From an uncultured Campylobacter sp. (GTDB taxonomy: Bacteria; Campylobacterota; Campylobacteria; Campylobacterales; Campylobacteraceae): a stretch of DNA of 10,951 nucleotides. Below, piece after piece: positions 7,031 through 10,951 of this stretch; position 1 is the stretch's first letter; each line of letters starts with the position of its first letter. Both the position numbers and the translations under genes were made by a program. The notes beneath the pieces were generated by a model that had not been told where the DNA came from, did no database searches, and saw nothing but the letters and a program-made list of their open reading frames with translations. The stretch is from NCBI RefSeq assembly GCF_937973075.1, contig NZ_CALBWL010000077.1:1-10951 (forward strand), read 5' to 3'.

Positions 7031-7774
7031 ATGCCTACTTTTACTACCAAAGACTACAAAGCCGCCCTTCGCAGCCGCGGCGCACGAACCACAAGCGCAG
7101 GCGGATTTAGCGTCAAAAACGATAACTCCTTCATCGTGATATTCTCCGTTACGATGATGGCTTTTATATTTTTTTACGGCATGTCGGCAGGGCTCGATTT
7201 AGATAAAATTTTTTTAGGAAACGGTCACGGACGCGGGGGAGGCGGGATTTTAGGACTTTTGATCGCCGGCGTAGCTTGGTATCAAGGGCGCGATGGCGGC
7301 GGGCTGTTTAAATTTAACGACCACGCGATCACCTTCGTTTCGGGCGCGGGCAAGAGCGAAATTTTGCTCTTTAATATCGACTACGTTAGGCTCACTCCAG
7401 GCTTTTTGCGCACCTGCACTGGCTACACGGCGCTTAGCCACTCCCGCTACGTAAAATACGAGCAGTTCTTTACATTTGGAATCGGATCGATCATCGTGCT
7501 GTGGCTAGTCGGTATCGCCATGAGCGAGCGCGTGGGGATGGCGTTCGTGATAATGGTCGTGGGCGTCGTGATCTTTATCTTCGCCAAGACGCTCTCGTCG
7601 TGGCGGCTAAACGGCGACTTTCACGACATCTTGCTGCGCGACACCGTGCTGATCCGCGGCAAGGATCTAAACGACCGCGTACTGTGGTTTGCGATCACGC
7701 CCAGCCGCAACGACCGCCGCAGGTTGCGCGCCTACTTCAAAGAGCATCTTGACTTCGACATCGACGGCGACTGA
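7031..7774 (+). CDS. Four-helix membrane protein of unknown function
   Basis: A 247-residue predicted inner-membrane protein. The ATG at 7031 is preferred because AAAGGGAG (7019-7026) sits four bases before it; a TTG at 7004 would add nine residues but has no ribosome site. Predicted membrane segments: about 34-53, 71-85, 146-163 and 168-186. The layout is two repeats of a helix pair followed by a soluble part of about 60 residues (86-145 and 187-247). The first soluble part has strand-like sequence (GLFKFNDHAITFVSG, EILLFNIDYVRLTPG) and the second resembles it loosely (DFHDILLRDTVLIRG, RVLWFAITPS). This would suit membrane-anchored PH-like (YdbT/bPH) domains, but that is inference from pattern only. 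A glycine-rich loop (GNGHGRGGGG, 63-72) joins helices 1 and 2. It has no same-strand partner. Confidence 0.82.
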   Translation: MPTFTTKDYKAALRSRGARTTSAGGFSVKNDNSFIVIFSVTMMAFIFFYGMSAGLDLDKIFLGNGHGRGGGGILGLLIAGVAWYQGRDGGGLFKFNDHAITFVSGAGKSEILLFNIDYVRLTPGFLRTCTGYTALSHSRYVKYEQFFTFGIGSIIVLWLVGIAMSERVGMAFVIMVVGVVIFIFAKTLSSWRLNGDFHDILLRDTVLIRGKDLNDRVLWFAITPSRNDRRRLRAYFKEHLDFDIDGD

Positions 7775-7902
7775 TTTTGATTTAAATTTAGAGATTTGGC
7801 GTAAATTTAGCGACAGAATTTTGCAACGTAAAATTTTAAGAGGATTTCGCACGGCGGAATTTTGCGATCTAAATTTTACCGAGCAAAATTCTAAGGATGA
7901 AA

Positions 7903-8052
7903 ATGTTAAGATATAAAATTTACGAAGAAGAATTTCACGGCGTAAATTTCAAAGCCTCGAATGCATGCCGCAATATTTGCGGCTCTATACGGCGAACTTC
8001 ACCTCGCTTAGCCGCCCCAAATTATCAAACGAAAAGAGTGCGTCATTTTTAA
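7903..8052 (+). CDS. Possible small ORF or gene remnant, antisense to the DUF6882-like gene end
   Basis: A 49-codon frame beginning MLRYKIYEEEFHGVNFKASN has AAGGA at 7893-7897, five bases before its ATG, among the better ribosome sites in the window. Its first 20 or so residues look protein-like, but from about residue 22 it crosses the 17-base hairpin (7967-7983) and then runs antisense through the last 68 bases of the convergent gene, where the translation becomes arginine-rich and unconvincing. It may be the 5' remnant of a lost gene, or chance. No family recognised. Confidence 0.22.
   Translation: MLRYKIYEEEFHGVNFKASNACRNICGSIRRTSPRLAAPNYQTKRVRHF
7967..7983 (-). terminator. Hairpin directly after the DUF6882-like gene
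   Basis: A perfect inverted repeat GCCGCAA-TAT-TTGCGGC begins one base past the TAG stop (7985-7987) of the minus-strand gene. Its position suits a terminator or a 3'-end stabiliser, and it could also serve the convergent + strand gene ending at 7774. Neither side has a T run, so intrinsic termination is not assured. Confidence 0.4.
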
Positions 8053-8689
8053 AATTTGCTACGATCTTGTCCGCCGCTTCGCTAAATTTCGTGCCGTTTC
8101 TAAGTAAAAGCGCCTTAATAAAAACGGCGTGATTTAACTGAAATGTGCCTATATAATCGCGCGCTAAAGAGATGAGCCCCCTTGCGTCCATGCTGAGCTT
8201 GATCGTGCCATCGGAGCTCACGCACTCGCCCGCCGCGAACGCCACAAACACCGCTCCGCCTGCGTGCGGACAGCGGTAGTAACATACCGGTTCCTGCGAT
8301 AATCCGCACGCGATCGCGCTTAGAGCGTGGCCGTTTATCTCCGCGCTTAGTACGAGCTTAGGCGTGCTAAGCTCGGCTAGCCCGTGCCGCAAGCCGAAGT
8401 CGCGCACATCTCGCGCAAGGGTGAGCAGCCGCTCATCAAGGCGGTTTATGTTTTCGTATCCCCACAGCCACGTGCGGCTGCTGCTCGCTTCGCTGCCAAT
8501 ATACCAGATGGCGCGCGGCGCATCATCGCCGGAGAGGGTCTTACCGCGCTCAAAATCCACAGACCGGCGCCTGCCCTTTGTGATCAGCTTCGAGCCCATC
8601 TCTTGCACCCTTGCGCCGCAGCCTAAACATGCCGAAAATAGATCAGTAAAGCTGCTCTTATCCACGCCTAAGCGGTCTAAAAATTTCAT
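7985..8689 (-). CDS. DUF6882-like protein of unknown function
   Basis: A 234-residue, probably cytosolic protein with no signal peptide or membrane segment. The centre carries the pattern I associate with the DUF6882 family: WYIGSEASSSRTWLWGYENI (about 62-81), where a glycine-serine segment leads into TWLWGYEN, then a long helix (ERLLTLARDVRDFGLRHG) and strands ending PKLVLSAEINGHALSAIACG. The biochemical role of this family is unknown to me. Near the N-terminus is a CxxC (Cys21, Cys24), and a third motif YYRCPHAGGAVFVAF lies around 158-172. The start is firm: AAAGGAGT (8694-8701) is about five bases before the ATG. A strong stem-loop sits immediately upstream of that ribosome site. It lies between lepA and a convergent membrane-protein gene with no obvious partner. 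The family call rests on recalled motif similarity. Confidence 0.8.
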   Translation of the reverse strand: MKFLDRLGVDKSSFTDLFSACLGCGARVQEMGSKLITKGRRRSVDFERGKTLSGDDAPRAIWYIGSEASSSRTWLWGYENINRLDERLLTLARDVRDFGLRHGLAELSTPKLVLSAEINGHALSAIACGLSQEPVCYYRCPHAGGAVFVAFAAGECVSSDGTIKLSMDARGLISLARDYIGTFQLNHAVFIKALLLRNGTKFSEAADKIVANFKNDALFSFDNLGRLSEVKFAV

Positions 8690-8707
8690 TTTTACTCCTT
8701 TGATCTC

Positions 8708-8747
8708 GCGCCGATAAATTTAGCGCTTTTGCTGAATTTATCGGCGC
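8708..8747 (-). promoter_or_regulatory. Strong 5'-leader stem-loop before the DUF6882-like gene
   Basis: Arms 8708-8720 and 8735-8747 are a perfect 13-base inverted repeat (GCGCCGATAAATT / AATTTATCGGCGC). One T-G wobble pair and three further pairs extend it to 17 pairs around a six-base loop. On the minus strand it ends six bases before the ribosome site AAAGGAGT, and with the predicted -10 at 8753-8758 the mRNA would begin at or near the stem. On the + strand it is followed by TCTCTTTTAT, so it could be read as a terminator for rightward transcripts, but no rightward gene ends nearby. Confidence 0.65.
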
Positions 8748-8752
8748 TCTCT

Positions 8753-8758
8753 TTTATA
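8753..8758 (-). promoter_or_regulatory. Possible -10 box of the DUF6882-like gene
   Basis: TATAAA on the minus strand, within GGCGTATAAAAGAG, seven bases or so before the stem-loop. A start near 8746 would place the stem at the very 5' end of the mRNA. A TAGAAT farther upstream (near 8795-8800) is an alternative. Confidence 0.3.
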
Positions 8759-8988
8759 CGCCGCGCTTGGCTATGGAATTCATCAAAATAAATTCTAGCT
8801 GTCGCTTGCGCTATAACGATTTCACGCGGCGCGCAGTAAAATTTAATCAAATTTTACAAAACCGCAGCGGGTAAAATTTCATAGCGGGCGCGCTGGGATA
8901 AAATTTTGCAGAAGGCGACGGGCGCGGCGAGTACAACTGCAGGAGATGACGAGCACGACCGCAATGATCGGCGGACGGCAAAATTCAG

Positions 8989-9028
8989 ACCGCCCGCAGA
9001 ATCGTTAAATTTGAAAGGCGAAATTTTA
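8989..9028. repeat. Direct repeat, copy 1
   Basis: Forty bases matching 9231-9270 at 37 positions (differences at repeat positions 7, 11 and 12). The invariant core includes ATCGTTAAATTTGAAAGGCG followed by AAATTTTA. A shorter related piece, AAAGCGAAATTTTACGAC, follows at 9039-9056. Confidence 0.8.
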
Positions 9029-9230
9029 GCCTAATTTAAAGCGAAATTTTACGACCGAGCAGCGAGCGCTAGAGCTTAAAGCGGCGCAAAATGGGTGCGC
9101 AGCAGCGAATGTATCAGCTCGGGCGGCGAGCGATAGTTAAAGCCGTGCGGGCATAAAATTTAAAGCGCCTCTTAAGATAGTGAAATTTAAAGACGAAATT
9201 TCATACCGAACGACGAGCCGCTAAATTTAA

Positions 9231-9270
9231 ACCGCCTGCACGATCGTTAAATTTGAAAGGCGAAATTTTA
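9231..9270. repeat. Direct repeat, copy 2
   Basis: Second copy of the 40-base repeat, 242 bases downstream of the first and ending about 47 bases from the lepA stop. Its continuation, CGAC, is shared with the partial copy near 9039-9056 rather than with copy 1, suggesting a small family of related units in this spacer. Confidence 0.8.
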
Positions 9271-9316
9271 CGACAGCGCGGCAAAAGATGAAATTTAGAT
9301 TGCCCGCACACTAAAT

Positions 9317-10951
9317 TTAATCGATCTTCAGCACGCTCAAAAATGCCTCGCTCGGCAAATTTACCCTGCCGATCGCCTTCATGCGCTTCTTGCCCTCTTT
9401 TTGCTTTTCGAGCAGCTTGCGCTTGCGCGTGATGTCGCCGCCGTAGCACTTGGCAGTCACGTTTTTGCCCATGGCGCGGACGTTTTCGCGCGCGATGATC
9501 TTGTTGCCGATGCTTGCCTGGATCGCGACCTCAAAAAGCTGCCGCGGCACGATCTCCTTCATCGCTTTAACGAGGTCGCGCCCCTTGGATTCGGCCTTTG
9601 AGGCGGGCACGATGATCGAGAGCGCATCGACCGCTTCGCCCGCGACGCGGATATCGAGCTTTACTAGATCGCCGCGCCTATAATCGATCGGCTCGTAATC
9701 AAAGCTCGCATAGCCCTTGGTGCAGGATTTAAGCTTGTCGTAAAAGTCCATTATGATCTCGTTTGTCGGCACGTCGTATTCGAGCAGGACGCGCTCAGGC
9801 GTGATGTAATCCATCTTGGTTTGGATGCCGCGGCGCAAATTTAAAAGGCTGATGAGATTGCCCAAAAACTCGCTCGGGGTGATGATAGTCGCCCTGACGT
9901 AGGGCTCCTCGATGCGCTCGATGAAATTTGGCGCGGGAAGCTCGCTAGGGCTGTGTATCCGCACGCACGAGCCGTCCGTGAGATACACGGCGTATGTGAC
10001 GGTCGGCGCCGTGGCGATGAGATCGAGATCAAACTCGCGCTCGAGCCGCTCCTTTACGACCTCCATATGCAGTAGCCCCAAAAACCCGACGCGAAAGCCA
10101 AATCCTAGCGCCAGCGACGTCTCGGGCTCGTAACTAAGCGAGCTGTCGTTTAGGCTGAGCTTGTCCAAAGCGTCGCGCAGATCTTCAAATTTATCGGTCT
10201 GCACGGGATAGATGCCCGCAAACACGAAGGGCTTTGCCTTCTCAAATCCGCCCACCGGCGCGGCGGCGCGATTTTTAAAAAGCGTGATCGTATCACCTAC
10301 CTGCACGTCGGCGACATTTTTTAGCCCCATTACTACGATGCCCACTTCGCCGCTGCTAAGCTCGCGGGTTTTGGCGGGCGCGAGCGGGTTGGGATACATC
10401 AGATCTAGCACCTCGTGGCGGTTCTCACTACCCATGATATAGACTTCGTCGCCCTTTTTCAGCACGCCGTCATAGAGTCTCGCAAGCGCGAGCGCGCCCA
10501 GGTAGTTATCAAACCAGCTGTCGTAGATGAGCGCCTTAAGCGGCGCGGCGTCGTCCGTTTTGGGCGCGGGAATGCGAGTGATTATCGCCTCTAAAAGCTC
10601 CTTGATGCCCGCGCCCGTCTTGGCGCTGACCTCGATCGCGCTGCTGCAATCAAGCCCGATGACGTGCTCGATCTCCTCTTTTACGCGCTGCGGATCGGCG
10701 GCGGGCAGATCGATTTTGTTAAGTACGGGGATGATTTCAAGATTGTGCTGCAGCGCGATATAGACGTTTGCGATGGTCTGCGCCTGCACGCCCTGGCTCG
10801 CATCCACGACGAGGATCGCCCCCTCGCAGCTAGCCAGCGAGCGCGAGACCTCATAGCTAAAATCTACGTGGCCCGGAGTGTCGATTAAATTTAAAACGTA
10901 CATCTCCCCGTCCTCACCGCGGTAGTCGAGGCGGACGGTCTGCGCCTTGAT
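9317..10951 (-). CDS. lepA: Elongation factor 4 (LepA), N-terminus beyond window
   Basis: Ribosome-associated translational GTPase that acts on the 70S ribosome or its assembly. The window holds 544 codons; compared with the usual length of about 598, roughly the first 53 residues (P-loop G1 and the GIT of G2) lie past the right edge, and the first visible residues are IKAQTVRLDY. The ATG at 10903 is internal. In visible numbering: G3 DTPGH at 24-28, G4 NKID at 78-81, G5 SAKTG at 109-113. Then come the conserved SWFDNYLG of domain II, the LepA stretch LGFGFRVGFLGLLHMEVVKE, and the LepA-specific C-terminal domain with the hallmark ending KKRMKAIGRVNLPSEAFLSV and terminal LKID. The frame is intact and GC-rich at third codon positions, as expected of a core gene. 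No gene follows it closely on the same strand. Confidence 0.98.
   Translation of the reverse strand: MKAQTVRLDYRGEDGEMYVLNLIDTPGHVDFSYEVSRSLASCEGAILVVDASQGVQAQTIANVYIALQHNLEIIPVLNKIDLPAADPQRVKEEIEHVIGLDCSSAIEVSAKTGAGIKELLEAIITRIPAPKTDDAAPLKALIYDSWFDNYLGALALARLYDGVLKKGDEVYIMGSENRHEVLDLMYPNPLAPAKTRELSSGEVGIVVMGLKNVADVQVGDTITLFKNRAAAPVGGFEKAKPFVFAGIYPVQTDKFEDLRDALDKLSLNDSSLSYEPETSLALGFGFRVGFLGLLHMEVVKERLEREFDLDLIATAPTVTYAVYLTDGSCVRIHSPSELPAPNFIERIEEPYVRATIITPSEFLGNLISLLNLRRGIQTKMDYITPERVLLEYDVPTNEIIMDFYDKLKSCTKGYASFDYEPIDYRRGDLVKLDIRVAGEAVDALSIIVPASKAESKGRDLVKAMKEIVPRQLFEVAIQASIGNKIIARENVRAMGKNVTAKCYGGDITRKRKLLEKQKEGKKRMKAIGRVNLPSEAFLSVLKID

Larger units (their letters stand above)
8759..9316. 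other. Repeat-rich, AAATTT-dense spacer downstream of lepA
   Basis: About 560 bases with no convincing gene on either strand. Between 8838 and 9316 I count fifteen AAATTT hexamers, set between GC-rich pieces such as GCGGGCGCGC. The stretch holds a 40-base direct repeat (8989-9028 and 9231-9270) plus shorter related pieces. A minus-strand frame at 9201-9449 overlaps the lepA 3' end and has no family resemblance. No terminator with a T run was found just after lepA. Confidence 0.6.

Noticed and set aside
9201..9449. 82-codon minus-strand frame over the lepA 3' end
   Set aside because: Uses the wrong frame of lepA and then runs through the repeat spacer.

Overview
The window is chromosomal DNA from a relatively GC-rich, probably oral-type Campylobacter (or close campylobacterote). 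The evidence is a PRPP synthetase and an elongation factor 4 of Campylobacter type, AAGGA ribosome sites, TATAAT -10 boxes that sometimes follow T-rich DNA, intergenic DNA packed with AAATTT/TTTAAA, and a long homopolymeric G tract inside a surface-protein gene. The species assignment is inference.

Layout. 1-112 is the start of a lipoprotein gene on the minus strand, preceded by about 900 bases without a convincing gene, part of it a degenerate 24-base repeat. 1013-1942 (+) is prs. After about 710 bases of spacer, 2657-5806 (+) is a two-gene iron-uptake unit: a TonB-dependent outer-membrane receptor and a four-helix PepSY inner-membrane protein. The receptor is out of frame here because of a nine-G tract at codons 19-22. 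6209-6727 (-) is a small lipoprotein of unknown role, divergent from a four-helix membrane protein at 7031-7774 (+). 7985-8689 (-) is a DUF6882-like protein whose predicted mRNA would start with a strong stem-loop. A repeat-rich spacer of about 600 bases follows. 9317-10951 (-) is lepA, lacking only its first 50 or so codons at the window edge.

How the genes work together. Housekeeping genes (prs, lepA) flank an accessory middle. The receptor and PepSY gene are 32 bases apart and probably form one transcript: the receptor would bring a ferric chelate across the outer membrane and the PepSY protein could reduce or release the iron on the periplasmic face. The G tract predicts on/off switching of the receptor, with a possible polar effect on the reductase. 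This is the most notable signal in the window. I found no tRNA, rRNA, CRISPR array, insertion sequence or clearly new multi-gene system. The other points of interest are palindromes over predicted -35 regions, a 40-base direct repeat, and dense AAATTT motifs in the spacers.
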